The notes beneath the pieces were generated by a model that saw nothing but the letters and a program-made list of their open reading frames with translations, was not told the DNA's origin and did not search any database. DNA of 44,540 nt from Candidatus Limivicinus sp. (GTDB lineage: Bacteria; Bacillota; Clostridia; Oscillospirales; Oscillospiraceae): assembly GCA_029264685.1 (NCBI GenBank), contig JARHZW010000031.1, positions 1-44,540 of the forward strand, written 5' to 3'. Below are positions 8,841 through 16,168 of this stretch, one piece after another (position 1 is the stretch's first letter; the number at the start of each line of letters is the position of its first letter). Both the position numbers and the translations under genes were made by a program.

Positions 8841-8850
8841 CAGATATATT

Positions 8851-9672
8851 TCACTTTTCAACTATGTGTACATTCATATGCTCATATGTCATCTGGATTC
8901 CACGCTCTGCAAATATTTCACGAACACGCTCGTTCATTCTGAAATATACATCCCAGTAATCGGAGGTCTTAACCCAGAGTCTTGCCACATAGTCAATCGA
9001 ACTGGCTTTATACTCCATAAGTGCCGCAAAGGGTGCGGGCTCCGCAAGTACCCGCTCATCCTCCATAGCCGCACTCAGAATTGCATTTTTCACATCCTCG
9101 GTTCTGTCATCATATGAGGCTGAGAAAATCATATCTACACGGCGCAGAGGTTCTGCGCTGTAGTTTATAATAGCCGTGGCTGTTACATCGGAGTTCGGAA
9201 TGCTGATAATCGTGTTATCAGGGCTGTCCATAAGCGTGTAGAAAAGTCCTACTGTTTTGATTTTTCCGTTTTTTCCCGCTACGGACACATAGTCATCCGC
9301 CACAAAGGGCTTTGTTACAAGCAGAGTGATTCCCGAAAACAGGTTTGCCATTATTTTCTGTATGGACAGAGAAAGAGCAAGACCGGCTACCGACACCAGT
9401 GCTACCACAGAGGTCATAGGAATTCCAAGAGAATCCGCCACTATCATTGCGGTTATAAACCACATGGTAATCTTTACCGAAGAACGGATAAAGCCCTGAA
9501 GCGTTCCGTCCAGCTTTTTCGATTTTTCCACAAGCTTATCAGTAAGCTTTGTGAGCAAACGCATCACAATCAGACACACTAAAAATGTCAGTACCGCCGG
9601 AATCAGGGTGTTTAAAGTAATAGTTCCTACAGAGATTTTTGTAAAGGAATCCAATAAATTCGGCTGAGTCAT
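8851..9672 (-). CDS. mscS: MscS-family small-conductance mechanosensitive channel
   Basis: A 273-residue inner-membrane protein. Three hydrophobic helices (about residues 18-40, 68-90, 93-125) lead into the Gly/Ala-rich pore helix ALVSVAGLALSLSIQ. A beta domain with VTKPFVADDYV and NSDV follows, then an alpha/beta cytoplasmic vestibule. It opens on hypo-osmotic membrane tension and releases solutes. Length is close to E. coli MscS (286). GGGG precedes the ATG. Third gene after folC and ruvX, 18 bases from the ruvX stop; the grouping looks like positional convenience rather than a pathway. Confidence 0.93.
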   Translation of the reverse strand: MTQPNLLDSFTKISVGTITLNTLIPAVLTFLVCLIVMRLLTKLTDKLVEKSKKLDGTLQGFIRSSVKITMWFITAMIVADSLGIPMTSVVALVSVAGLALSLSIQKIMANLFSGITLLVTKPFVADDYVSVAGKNGKIKTVGLFYTLMDSPDNTIISIPNSDVTATAIINYSAEPLRRVDMIFSASYDDRTEDVKNAILSAAMEDERVLAEPAPFAALMEYKASSIDYVARLWVKTSDYWDVYFRMNERVREIFAERGIQMTYEHMNVHIVEK

Positions 9673-9690
9673 CTTTTTTCCCCTTATTTT

Positions 9691-10098
9691 TTATAAACTG
9701 CCCAGATAGCCCTCTAAAATAAGGCTTGCTGCCACCGCATCAACGCTCTTCCTGTGGGACTTTTCTTTCTTCCCCACAGCGTGAAGAATGGCATGGGCCT
9801 CAATGCTGCTTCTGCGCTCATCCCACAATATAACAGGAAGTCCGCTGTCATTTGTGAGCATTTCTTTAAATTCCCGACTTTTTTCGGCTCTGGGGCCTTC
9901 GGAACCGTCCATATTTTTGGGAAGTCCAAGCACCAGTGTGCCTACCTCCCGCTTCTTTGCCTCCTCGGCTATACGTTTGGAGGCACGCTCCATGTTCCAT
10001 TCCTCCATTGTCCACGCTTCGCCGCAAAGCATCCCCAGCATATCCGAAACGGCAAGGCCTATTCTGGCGTCGCCGTAATCTATGGCCATTATACGCAT
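9691..10098 (-). CDS. ruvX: RuvX/YqgF RNase H-fold nuclease
   Basis: A 135-residue cytoplasmic protein of the YqgF family, implicated in 16S rRNA 5'-end maturation and described as a Holliday-junction resolvase homologue. Visible motifs are AIDYGDARIGLAVSD at the N-terminus (catalytic Asp), VLGLPKNMDGSEGPRA in the middle, WDERRSSIEAH (Asp-Glu-Arg; the usual TT is SS) near residue 92, and DAVAASLIL at the end. Length is typical (about 138). AGGTGG sits before the ATG. It follows folC by 15 bases. Confidence 0.94.
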   Translation of the reverse strand: MRIMAIDYGDARIGLAVSDMLGMLCGEAWTMEEWNMERASKRIAEEAKKREVGTLVLGLPKNMDGSEGPRAEKSREFKEMLTNDSGLPVILWDERRSSIEAHAILHAVGKKEKSHRKSVDAVAASLILEGYLGSL

Positions 10099-10113
10099 TT
10101 TTCCACCTGTTCC

Positions 10114-11382
10114 TCAGCGCAGGTCAAAGCAGTCTCTGACCTCTCCTGCAAGGTACAGAGAACCAACAGCGCAGATCATATCCTCGCTCTTGTCTGCCCA
10201 ATCAAGAGCGGTGCTTATCCCGTCCTTAACATTGCTGCAAACCTTCACCGGCTTACCGAACTTTTCCGCAATTTCAGCCAGTTTTTCCCCTTCAAGGGCT
10301 CTCTCATTATCGAAAGTCACGCACACGAACTTGTCTGCCGCCAGATTCAGGATCTTCATCACACTCTCGTAGTCCTTGTCTTTCATGAGACCTACAAGCA
10401 TGATGTGATGGTAGTTACCGAAATATTTTCCGAGGTTATCCACAACCGTCCTTGCACACTGGGGATTATGGCCGCCGTCTACCACGAACAAAGGCTCGTC
10501 CTTAACAACTTCAAAGCGGGCAGGCCACATTACGGCATAAATTCCGTGCTCCAGATCCTCCTGCTGAATGTTCCAGCCCTTCTCTCTCAATACCTGAGCA
10601 AGTTCTATTACCACCGTTGTGTTCTTTCTCTGGTTCTCTCCCAGCAGAGGCAGCGCATAGGCATTTCCTTTGTAGGTAAAGCTCTGCCCGTATATACTGT
10701 CAAATTCCAGATCTATTTTTGAAAAATCGCTGATATGCAGCTCTGCATTTTTCTCTCTGCACGCATTTTCTATAACCTGAGTTACGGATTGAGTCTGCTG
10801 ATACAGGATACACGGGCAGCCTTCCTTTATTATTCCGGCTTTTTCAGCTGCAATCTTTTCCACAGTGTCTCCCAGAATTTCGCAGTGGTCAAGGCCTATA
10901 TTCATTATAACGGAGGCTTCCGGCTTTTCTATAACATTTGTAGCGTCAAAACGGCCGCCCAGCCCTACTTCAAGTACAGCAATGTCGCATTTTTCTTCGG
11001 AAAACCAAAGAATGGCCGCAGCGGTGGCCAGTTCAAAGGAACCGGGGCAGCAATCCATAGTGTCAGCCGCCGCTTTTACTTTTTCCACGATCTCTGTAAG
11101 CGCATCATTTCCTATGATTTTGCCGTTTATACGCATACGCTCATTAAAAAAGTGCAGATACGGAGAGGTGAAAAGTCCGGTTTTGTATCCGGCGGCCTTC
11201 ATTACGGAGGCGGTCATTGCAGCGCAGCTGCCCTTGCCGTTGGTTCCTGCAATGTGGATAAATTTCAGGTTTTTCTGAGGCTCTCCAAGCTTACCCAGAA
11301 GCTCTTTTATTCCGGAAAGTCCCGGCTCTTTGCCGGAATTATTTACAGTGTCAATATAGTTCATAGCTTCATTATAGTTCAT
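10114..11382 (-). CDS. folC: Folylpolyglutamate/dihydrofolate synthase
   Basis: About 422 residues of the Mur-ligase fold. It adds glutamate to dihydropteroate and/or tetrahydrofolate using ATP in the cytoplasm. Visible features are the P-loop GTNGKGSCAAM (about residues 46-56), the folate-binding TSPYLHFFNERMRING loop, GLGGRFDATN (about 140-149), and a C-terminal ligase domain from about residue 290 with DGGHNP. Of three clustered ATG codons I chose the one at 11380-11382, seven bases after GAGG; one codon pair earlier is equally possible. It heads the folC-ruvX-mscS transcript. Confidence 0.93.
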   Translation of the reverse strand: MNYNEAMNYIDTVNNSGKEPGLSGIKELLGKLGEPQKNLKFIHIAGTNGKGSCAAMTASVMKAAGYKTGLFTSPYLHFFNERMRINGKIIGNDALTEIVEKVKAAADTMDCCPGSFELATAAAILWFSEEKCDIAVLEVGLGGRFDATNVIEKPEASVIMNIGLDHCEILGDTVEKIAAEKAGIIKEGCPCILYQQTQSVTQVIENACREKNAELHISDFSKIDLEFDSIYGQSFTYKGNAYALPLLGENQRKNTTVVIELAQVLREKGWNIQQEDLEHGIYAVMWPARFEVVKDEPLFVVDGGHNPQCARTVVDNLGKYFGNYHHIMLVGLMKDKDYESVMKILNLAADKFVCVTFDNERALEGEKLAEIAEKFGKPVKVCSNVKDGISTALDWADKSEDMICAVGSLYLAGEVRDCFDLR

Positions 11383-11412
11383 CATATTACCTCGCAATAT
11401 TCATATGTACAA

Positions 11413-11441
11413 AATATAACATTTTTTTCAATGTTCCGCAA
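11413..11441 (-). promoter_or_regulatory. Sigma-A promoter of folC-ruvX-mscS
   Basis: On the minus strand TTGCGG (11436-11441), a 17-base spacer and TATATT (11413-11418). The spacer holds a small inverted repeat, AACATT/AATGTT. Confidence 0.65.
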
Positions 11442-11483
11442 GTAAAATAAGGCTGTTTTCCTTTAATTATCAATAAAAAACAG

Positions 11484-11512
11484 TTGACCGAAGGCTTTTG
11501 CTGTGGTATAGT
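11484..11512 (+). promoter_or_regulatory. Sigma-A promoter of the rpmG-secE-nusG-rplKA operon
   Basis: TTGACC (11484-11489), 17-base spacer, TATAGT (11507-11512) with TGG in the extended -10 position. About 120 bases of untranslated leader precede rpmG. Confidence 0.8.
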
Positions 11513-11518
11513 ATGAGT

Positions 11519-11641
11519 TACCTGTCGGACGAGAGGTTAGTTTTGTTGCGCATTTTTCCATATGCAAAATGCTCTGCGTCCACACAGGGAGGCAATGCCC
11601 GATGTTCCTGTCGGGTAAATAAAATAGGAGGTGCCGAAAGA
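11519..11641 (+). promoter_or_regulatory. Untranslated leader of rpmG operon, possible structured RNA
   Basis: Several short helices can be drawn: GCATTTT with AAAATGC (about 11550-11572) and CCCGA with TCGGG (about 11598-11616). The octamer CCTGTCGG occurs twice, near 11521 and 11607. It may be a ribosomal-protein leader, but I do not recognise a named family. Confidence 0.3.
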
Positions 11642-11803
11642 ATGGCTGCAGGCGCAAGAGTTAAAATCACACTCAGATGCGAAGAATGCAAGCAGAGGAA
11701 CTACAACACGGTTAAGAACAAAAAGAACACTTCTGACCGTTTGGAGCGCATGAAATATTGCCCCTTCTGCAGAAAGCACACTAAGCACGTTGAAACCAAG
11801 TAA
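11642..11803 (+). CDS. rpmG: Ribosomal protein bL33
   Basis: A 53-residue basic protein, the full length of L33. It carries two cysteine pairs, CEEC (about 13-16) and CPFC (about 40-43), forming the zinc-ribbon version (C+ form), which implies zinc-replete expression. Part of the 50S subunit near the E site. AGGAGG precedes the ATG. It starts the operon with secE, nusG, rplK and rplA, the order usual in Firmicutes. Confidence 0.96.
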   Translation: MAAGARVKITLRCEECKQRNYNTVKNKKNTSDRLERMKYCPFCRKHTKHVETK

Positions 11804-11824
11804 GTTTTGAAAGGATGCGTTAAA

Positions 11825-12097
11825 ATGGCTGAAGAAAAGAAAACCAATGCTGCTCCTACCAAAGCTGTCACCGCCGTCAAGAAGGAAAACACCAAGCTGG
11901 GCTTCTTTAAAAGAATCGGCAAGTGGTTCCGTGAAATGAAGAGCGAACTCAAAAAGGTCATCTGGCCCACTCCCAAAACTCTGGGCAAAAATACCCTCAT
12001 TTCCGTGGGTGTTATGCTGGTTTCAGCAGTTGTGCTCTGGGGCTTTGACGAACTGGCTCAGATGCTGGTTAAGCTGCTCTTTACAATTGCAGGTTGA
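11825..12097 (+). CDS. secE: Preprotein translocase subunit SecE
   Basis: A 90-residue single-span membrane protein. A charged N-terminal extension is followed by the conserved amphipathic segment FREMKSELKKVIWPTPK (about 38-54) and one C-terminal transmembrane helix (about 60-88). SecE clamps SecY in the SecYEG channel. The ATG at 11825 is preferred because AAAGGA lies ahead of it; the in-frame ATG at 11807 overlaps that site. It sits 21 bases after rpmG and just ahead of nusG. Confidence 0.95.
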   Translation: MAEEKKTNAAPTKAVTAVKKENTKLGFFKRIGKWFREMKSELKKVIWPTPKTLGKNTLISVGVMLVSAVVLWGFDELAQMLVKLLFTIAG

Positions 12098-12102
12098 GCG
12101 AT

Positions 12103-12627
12103 ATGGCTGAAGACGCAAAATGGTACGTTGTTCATACCTATTCAGGCTATGAAAACGCTGTGTCTGCCGCAATAATGAAGGCGGCAGAAAACCGCAGAAT
12201 GACGGATCTGATCAAAGACGTGAGCATTCCTATGGAAACCGTCACGGAATACACCGACTCCGGCGAAAAAACCGTTGAGCGCAAGGTATTCCCCGGCTAT
12301 GTTCTGGTCAAAATGATTTTGACAGACGAAAGCTGGCACTTGATTCATAATGTTCGCGGTGCTACCGGCTTTGTAGGAGCAGATGGCAAGGCTATCCCCC
12401 TTACAGAGCAGGAAATTATAGACCTGGGCGTTGAGCACAGGGAAGTTGTCATCGGCTATCAGCTGGGTGACAATGTCATGGTCAACGACGGCCCCCTCGC
12501 CGGCTTCATCGGTGTTGTGGACGAGCTTGAACCCGATAACAACAGGGTTCGTGTTGTTGTTTCCATGTTCGGCCGTGAGACTCCCGTTGATCTGGAGCTC
12601 GATCAGGTCGATGTTATTAAAGAATAA
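12103..12627 (+). CDS. nusG: Transcription termination/antitermination factor NusG
   Basis: A 174-residue protein with an NGN domain (KWYVVHTYSGYENAV at about 6-20; FPGYVLVKM at about 63-71) and a C-terminal KOW domain (GDNVMVNDGPLAGFIG, about 122-137). It binds RNA polymerase and modulates pausing and termination, and couples transcription to translation. The ATG at 12103 gives the standard N-terminus; a TTG nine bases earlier would overlap the secE stop. A weak AGG is the only ribosome binding site, so coupling to secE is likely. Confidence 0.95.
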   Translation: MAEDAKWYVVHTYSGYENAVSAAIMKAAENRRMTDLIKDVSIPMETVTEYTDSGEKTVERKVFPGYVLVKMILTDESWHLIHNVRGATGFVGADGKAIPLTEQEIIDLGVEHREVVIGYQLGDNVMVNDGPLAGFIGVVDELEPDNNRVRVVVSMFGRETPVDLELDQVDVIKE

Positions 12628-12646
12628 TAAGAAAGAGGTGCTGTAA

Positions 12647-13072
12647 ATGGCACAGAAAGTAGTTGGATACGTAAGATTCCAGGTTCCTGCCGGCAAGGCA
12701 ACTCCGGCACCCCCCGTCGGCCCCGCTCTGGGTCAGTACGGCGTAAATATCGGTCAGTTCACTAAGGACTTTAACGAGCGCACCAAGAATGACATGGGCC
12801 TCATGATCCCTGTTGTTATCACCGTTTACTCCGACCGTAGCTTTACCTTCATCACCAAGACTCCCCCCGCCTCCCTTCTCATTAAGAAGGCCTGCGGCAT
12901 CGAGTCCGGCTCCGGTGTCCCCCAGAAGGACAAGGTAGCCACTATCAGCAAGGAAGACGTTCGCAAGATCGCCGAGCAGAAAATGCCCGACCTCAACTGC
13001 AGCGACATCGAATCCGCCATCAAGATGGTTGCCGGTACCTGCCGCTCCATGGGCGTTGTCGTAGGGGACTAA
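12647..13072 (+). CDS. rplK: Ribosomal protein uL11
   Basis: A 141-residue protein, the exact family length. The N-terminal domain contains [20 protein letters not shown] with the proline-rich linker; the C-terminal RNA-binding domain ends in [11 protein letters not shown]. It forms the GTPase-associated centre with 23S rRNA. GAGGTG lies before the ATG. It is followed after 79 bases by rplA, and that gap holds a structured element. Confidence 0.97.
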   Translation: MAQKVVGYVRFQVPAGKATPAPPVGPALGQYGVNIGQFTKDFNERTKNDMGLMIPVVITVYSDRSFTFITKTPPASLLIKKACGIESGSGVPQKDKVATISKEDVRKIAEQKMPDLNCSDIESAIKMVAGTCRSMGVVVGD

Positions 13073-13151
13073 GTCCTTGCGCGGGGATATCCCCGTTAAC
13101 GTGGGAGGATTAATTCATCCGACTCAACCACATTATTAGGAGGAAAACAAA
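13073..13151 (+). promoter_or_regulatory. Structured rplK-rplA intergenic RNA, probable L1 binding site
   Basis: A perfect hairpin CGGGG-ATAT-CCCCG (13082-13095) is followed by a two-tier helix: GTGG (13101-13104) with CCAC (13128-13131) enclosing GGAT/ATCC, with asymmetric purine-rich internal bases. GTGGGAGGA followed by ACCAC before rplA fits the L1-binding motif that mimics 23S rRNA. Autoregulation of rplA by L1 is inferred. Confidence 0.55.
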
Positions 13152-13844
13152 TTGTTTAGAGGTAAAAATTATAAAGAGAGCGCAAAGCTCATTGACAAAC
13201 AGACACTCTATGAACCCCAGGAAGCTTTCAACCTGGTTGTAAGCACCAGCAAGGCAAAGTTCGATGAGACCGTCGAGCTCCATGTAAAATTGGGTGTTGA
13301 CGGACGTCACGCAGACCAGCAGGTCCGTGGTGCTATCGTTCTGCCCCACGGCACCGGCAAGTCCGTCCGTGTTCTCTGCTTCTGCAAGCCCGAGCGTGTT
13401 GACGAGGCTCTCGCAGCCGGCGCAGACTTCGCAGGCGGCATGGAGTATGTAGAGAAGATCCAGAAAGAGAACTGGTTCGAGTTCGACACCGTTATCGCCA
13501 GCCCCGACATGATGGGTACTGTCGGTCGTCTCGGTAAGGTTCTCGGTCCTAAGGGCCTGATGCCTTCTCCCAAAGCCGGTACCGTTACCCCCAACATCAC
13601 TCAGGCTATCTCTGAGGCTAAGGCCGGTAAGGTCGAGTACCGTCTGGATAAGACCAACATCATCCACTGCCCCATCGGCAAGGTCAGCTTTGGTGCTGAG
13701 AAGCTGGTTGAGAACTACACCGCTCTCATCGGCGCTATCAACAAGGCAAAGCCCGCAGCTTCCAAGGGTCAGTACATCAAGTCCTGCGTCACCGCTGCCA
13801 CCATGGGCCCCGGTATCAAAATCAACGCTCAGAAGCAGCTTTGA
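13152..13844 (+). CDS. rplA: Ribosomal protein uL1
   Basis: A 230-residue protein of normal length with the L1 signature region ([20 protein letters not shown], about residues 121-140) and C-terminal [15 protein letters not shown]. It forms the mobile L1 stalk and can repress its own mRNA. The start is a TTG preceded by AGGAGG at the right spacing; no in-frame ATG gives the expected N-terminus. Codon use is strongly biased to C-ending codons, as for highly expressed genes. Operon end, with a terminator directly after. Confidence 0.96.
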   Translation: MFRGKNYKESAKLIDKQTLYEPQEAFNLVVSTSKAKFDETVELHVKLGVDGRHADQQVRGAIVLPHGTGKSVRVLCFCKPERVDEALAAGADFAGGMEYVEKIQKENWFEFDTVIASPDMMGTVGRLGKVLGPKGLMPSPKAGTVTPNITQAISEAKAGKVEYRLDKTNIIHCPIGKVSFGAEKLVENYTALIGAINKAKPAASKGQYIKSCVTAATMGPGIKINAQKQL

Positions 13845-13869
13845 TTTTCAGTTCAAATGTTTTAAAGCT

Positions 13870-13902
13870 CCGGCTCAGTTTATACTGAGCCGGTCTTTTT
13901 TT
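13870..13902 (+). terminator. Terminator of the ribosomal operon
   Basis: Perfect nine-bp stem CCGGCTCAG/CTGAGCCGG (13870-13878, 13885-13893) with a six-base loop and a T-rich tail to 13902. Confidence 0.92.
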
Positions 13903-13944
13903 CTCTCTTAATTCTTAACTATTATTAAATTATCTCCGCCTTTG

Positions 13945-13973
13945 TAGACAGAGCCGCCACCATAGTTTATAAT
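13945..13973 (+). promoter_or_regulatory. Sigma-A promoter for the Pro/Thr-linker protein and nth
   Basis: TAGACA (13945-13950), 17-base spacer, perfect TATAAT (13968-13973), ending 29 bases before the ATG. Confidence 0.75.
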
Positions 13974-14002
13974 GCTTACAGAAAAAGAAAGGAGACCACA
14001 TA

Positions 14003-14680
14003 ATGAATAAAAAGACAACAGCCGTCCTTATCTTTATAGTTGCGCTGCTAATTGCTGCCGTAGTTCTTACTTTCCTTGCCGGAAAAGATAAGGAAGAGGA
14101 TTTAAAGGATAATGAAAACGATAATGTTATCAATATTATCGGTCCGGAAGATACACCGGAGCTTCCCTCTACGCCTACTCCTCCGGCAAAAACTCCCGAA
14201 CCCAAGCCTTCCGCAACCCCCACTCCTGCACCCACTCCCACACCTACTCCAACCCCTACACCCACGCCTACACCTACGCCCACTCCGGAACCGCAGCTGC
14301 CTGCTGATTTAGGCTCCGGCTCCTTCAAATCCGACACCGGCGCACTTATCAACATAAAGGCCGACTGGTCCGCAAAACCCAAGGGAAATTCTCAGGCAGA
14401 GGTAACGGTGAAACTGTCTCTGGAGTCATACAGCCTCCAGCTGGCAGCAAGCAAGAAATCCGTTCAGATGAGCCTTGGCGGTCAGTACGTTTCTCTTGAC
14501 GCTCCCGCCATCGACTACGACGGCAAAGACAAAATCACCACTCCTCTTGCCGAGTACACCTTTGTCGTAGACCTTGATTCCGACATGACACTTCAGGTGG
14601 AATGGCATTTCGGCGGCAAGTACGGCGACACCGAGATTCCCACTATAGAGTGCGGCGGCAAAATTGATTTGAAGCACTGA
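14003..14680 (+). CDS. Membrane-anchored protein with Thr-Pro linker, unknown function
   Basis: 225 residues with no family I recognise. Residues about 5-26 form a transmembrane or uncleaved signal segment without a lipobox, followed by an acidic stretch (KDKEEDLKDNENDN). A Thr-Pro repeat linker runs from about 56 to 96. A C-terminal domain of about 125 residues, apparently beta-rich, ends GGKIDLKH. The layout suggests an extracellular domain held off the membrane by a stiff, possibly glycosylated stalk. AGGAG precedes the ATG and a clear promoter lies upstream. The gene ends one base before nth, so the two are probably cotranscribed. Confidence 0.75.
   Translation: MNKKTTAVLIFIVALLIAAVVLTFLAGKDKEEDLKDNENDNVINIIGPEDTPELPSTPTPPAKTPEPKPSATPTPAPTPTPTPTPTPTPTPTPTPEPQLPADLGSGSFKSDTGALINIKADWSAKPKGNSQAEVTVKLSLESYSLQLAASKKSVQMSLGGQYVSLDAPAIDYDGKDKITTPLAEYTFVVDLDSDMTLQVEWHFGGKYGDTEIPTIECGGKIDLKH
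14218..14289 (+). repeat. Hexanucleotide-like Thr-Pro coding repeat
   Basis: Roughly twelve imperfect copies of a six-base unit of the form CCNACN, encoding alternating Thr and Pro. Wobble positions vary between copies, so the tract is older than a fresh slippage array but could still change length. Confidence 0.8.
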
Positions 14681-14681
14681 T

Positions 14682-15317
14682 ATGCGTACACAGCAACAAA
14701 TTAACGAGATAGTAAGGCTTCTGCTTGAAGAATATCCGCAGGCAGACTGCACTCTGGATTTTCGAAAAGACTATGAGCTGCTGTTTTCCGTAAGGCTTGC
14801 GGCTCAGTGTACAGACGAGCGAGTAAACAAAATTACTCCTGCGCTTTTTGAGCGTTTTCCAAGCTTGGAAGCTTTTGCAGAGGCCCAGGTGGAGGAAGTT
14901 GAAAAATATGTCCATTCCTGCGGATTTTACCATGCAAAAGCCAGAGATATTGTGGCCTGCGCCCGGATGCTTCTGCAAAAGCATGACGGCAAAGTCCCTG
15001 CCACCATGGAAGAACTGACTGCTCTTCCCGGTGTGGGGCGCAAGACTGCAAACCTGATTCTGGGCGATGTTTTCCACATTCCCGGCTCCACCGTTGTGGA
15101 TACCCACTGCATAAGGATCACAAACCGCCTCGGAATAGTGGATAATCTGAAAGACCCTGTGAAAATTGAAATGGAGCTGCGGAAGGTCCTGCCGCCGGAG
15201 CATTCCTCCGATTTCTGCCACTGCATAGTTCTCCACGGCAGAGCAGTGTGTGACGCCAGAAAGCCACTGTGTGAAAGCTGCTGTCTGCGCCATTTGTGCC
15301 GGCATTTTTCCGGATGA
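14682..15317 (+). CDS. nth: Endonuclease III
   Basis: A 211-residue base-excision repair glycosylase/AP lyase for oxidised pyrimidines. Helix-hairpin-helix LPGVGRKTANLIL (about 111-123) carries the catalytic Lys, and VDTHCIRITNR (about 133-143) the catalytic Asp. The C-terminus has the Cx6Cx2Cx5C [4Fe-4S] pattern (CDARKPLCESCCLRHLC). Length matches E. coli Nth (211). The start lies one base after the previous stop with no good Shine-Dalgarno, consistent with coupling. The N-terminal catalytic-pocket segment reads AAQCTD where many homologues have SAQTTD. Confidence 0.95.
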   Translation: MRTQQQINEIVRLLLEEYPQADCTLDFRKDYELLFSVRLAAQCTDERVNKITPALFERFPSLEAFAEAQVEEVEKYVHSCGFYHAKARDIVACARMLLQKHDGKVPATMEELTALPGVGRKTANLILGDVFHIPGSTVVDTHCIRITNRLGIVDNLKDPVKIEMELRKVLPPEHSSDFCHCIVLHGRAVCDARKPLCESCCLRHLCRHFSG

Positions 15318-15416
15318 ATGTTTTTCATTTTTATTTCAGGCATACTAACTGTAAGTACAGACCGCAATCAGAATTTTGTGCGTCTGCAAATAACTTTTTA
15401 TAGTAAGGAGTATATT

Positions 15417-16043
15417 ATGGCCAATTCTTATCCCTTCACCTTGCAGGCACTTCCATATTCTTATGATGCCCTGTCACCCGTTCTCAGTGAGGAAACTCTG
15501 CATTTTCACCATGACAAGCACATGAACGCCTATGTAGACAACCTGAACAAAGCATTGGAGCCTTGCGGCCGGTTTCACGACTGTACTCTGGAAAGCCTTC
15601 TCACACGCCTGAATGAACTGCCAGAATCCGCTCAGACCGCTGTCCGAAACAACGGCGGCGGGGTCTACAATCACCAGCTGTATTTTTCAACTTTGACTTC
15701 TCCCAAGACTGAAACCAAGCCCTCTGCATCCCTGCAATCCGCCATTGACCGTGACTTCGGCGGTGTTGACAAAATGTTTGCCGAACTCAAAAAGGCTGCC
15801 GTAGGCCGTTTTGGTTCCGGATGGGCTTATGTGGTCAGCGACAAAAACGGTGTCTTATCCGTTTGCTCAACTCCCAATCAGGATGTGCCTGATCTGAGTA
15901 AATTTGTGCCCCTGATGACCGTTGATGTATGGGAGCACGCCTACTATCTGGATTACCAGAACCGCCGCCCTGATTACTACGATGCGTTTATCACCCTTAT
16001 TAACTGGGATGTTGTAAGCAATTCCTACGAGAATATAAAATAA
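15417..16043 (+). CDS. sodA: Superoxide dismutase, Fe/Mn family
   Basis: A 208-residue cytoplasmic enzyme dismutating superoxide. Metal ligands are visible: His at FHHDKH (about 31), His in NHQLYF (about 88), and Asp and His in DVWEHAYYLDYQNRRPDYY (about 168-172). Fe or Mn preference cannot be read safely. The ATG at 15417 follows AAGGAG; the frame stays open 33 codons upstream, but the family N-terminus begins here. About 100 bases separate it from nth, and I see no convincing promoter, so readthrough or an atypical promoter is possible. Confidence 0.93.
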   Translation: MANSYPFTLQALPYSYDALSPVLSEETLHFHHDKHMNAYVDNLNKALEPCGRFHDCTLESLLTRLNELPESAQTAVRNNGGGVYNHQLYFSTLTSPKTETKPSASLQSAIDRDFGGVDKMFAELKKAAVGRFGSGWAYVVSDKNGVLSVCSTPNQDVPDLSKFVPLMTVDVWEHAYYLDYQNRRPDYYDAFITLINWDVVSNSYENIK

Positions 16044-16059
16044 TCTGAAAGTATAAAAG

Positions 16060-16101
16060 AACGCTGCAAGAAATCTTAGCTGATTTTCTTGCAGCGTTTT
16101 T
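16060..16101. terminator. Terminator between sod and dnaE
   Basis: A 14-bp stem AACGCTGCAAGAAA (16060-16073) pairing with 16085-16098, then a T-run. An A-run on the left allows partial use by the convergent dnaE transcript, which has its own smaller hairpin (AGCCTT/AAGGCT) closer to its stop. Confidence 0.9.
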
Positions 16102-16168
16102 ACTTAATTTTCGTTTTTCTGACTTACGCAGTTTAATTAAGCCTTCGGCAGCCTTTACCGCAAGGCTC

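Larger units (their letters stand above)
8419..8850. other. AT-rich intergenic region between spoIVB and mscS
   Basis: 432 bases with no gene I can support. It holds a TATAAT-like box for spoIVB on the minus strand (8443-8448) without a good sigma-A -35, compatible with a forespore sigma factor. There is also a small hairpin (8512-8529), a 26-base palindrome (8777-8802), two DnaA-box-like 9-mers, and the mscS terminator at the right edge. Confidence 0.5.

Noticed and set aside
8419..8850. Replication origin
   Set aside because: Only two or three DnaA-box-like 9-mers, TTTTCCACA-like words are frequent elsewhere in the window, and no dnaA or dnaN is adjacent.
13110..13667. 185-codon minus-strand frame opposite rplA
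   Set aside because: No ribosome binding site or family match; rplA on the plus strand is certain.
14218..14289. CRISPR-like or tandem-repeat array
   Set aside because: The repeat unit is six bases, in frame, and codes for Thr-Pro; no spacer structure.
15399..15404. TATAGT as a -10 box for sod
   Set aside because: It abuts the AAGGAG ribosome binding site and would leave almost no leader before the ATG.
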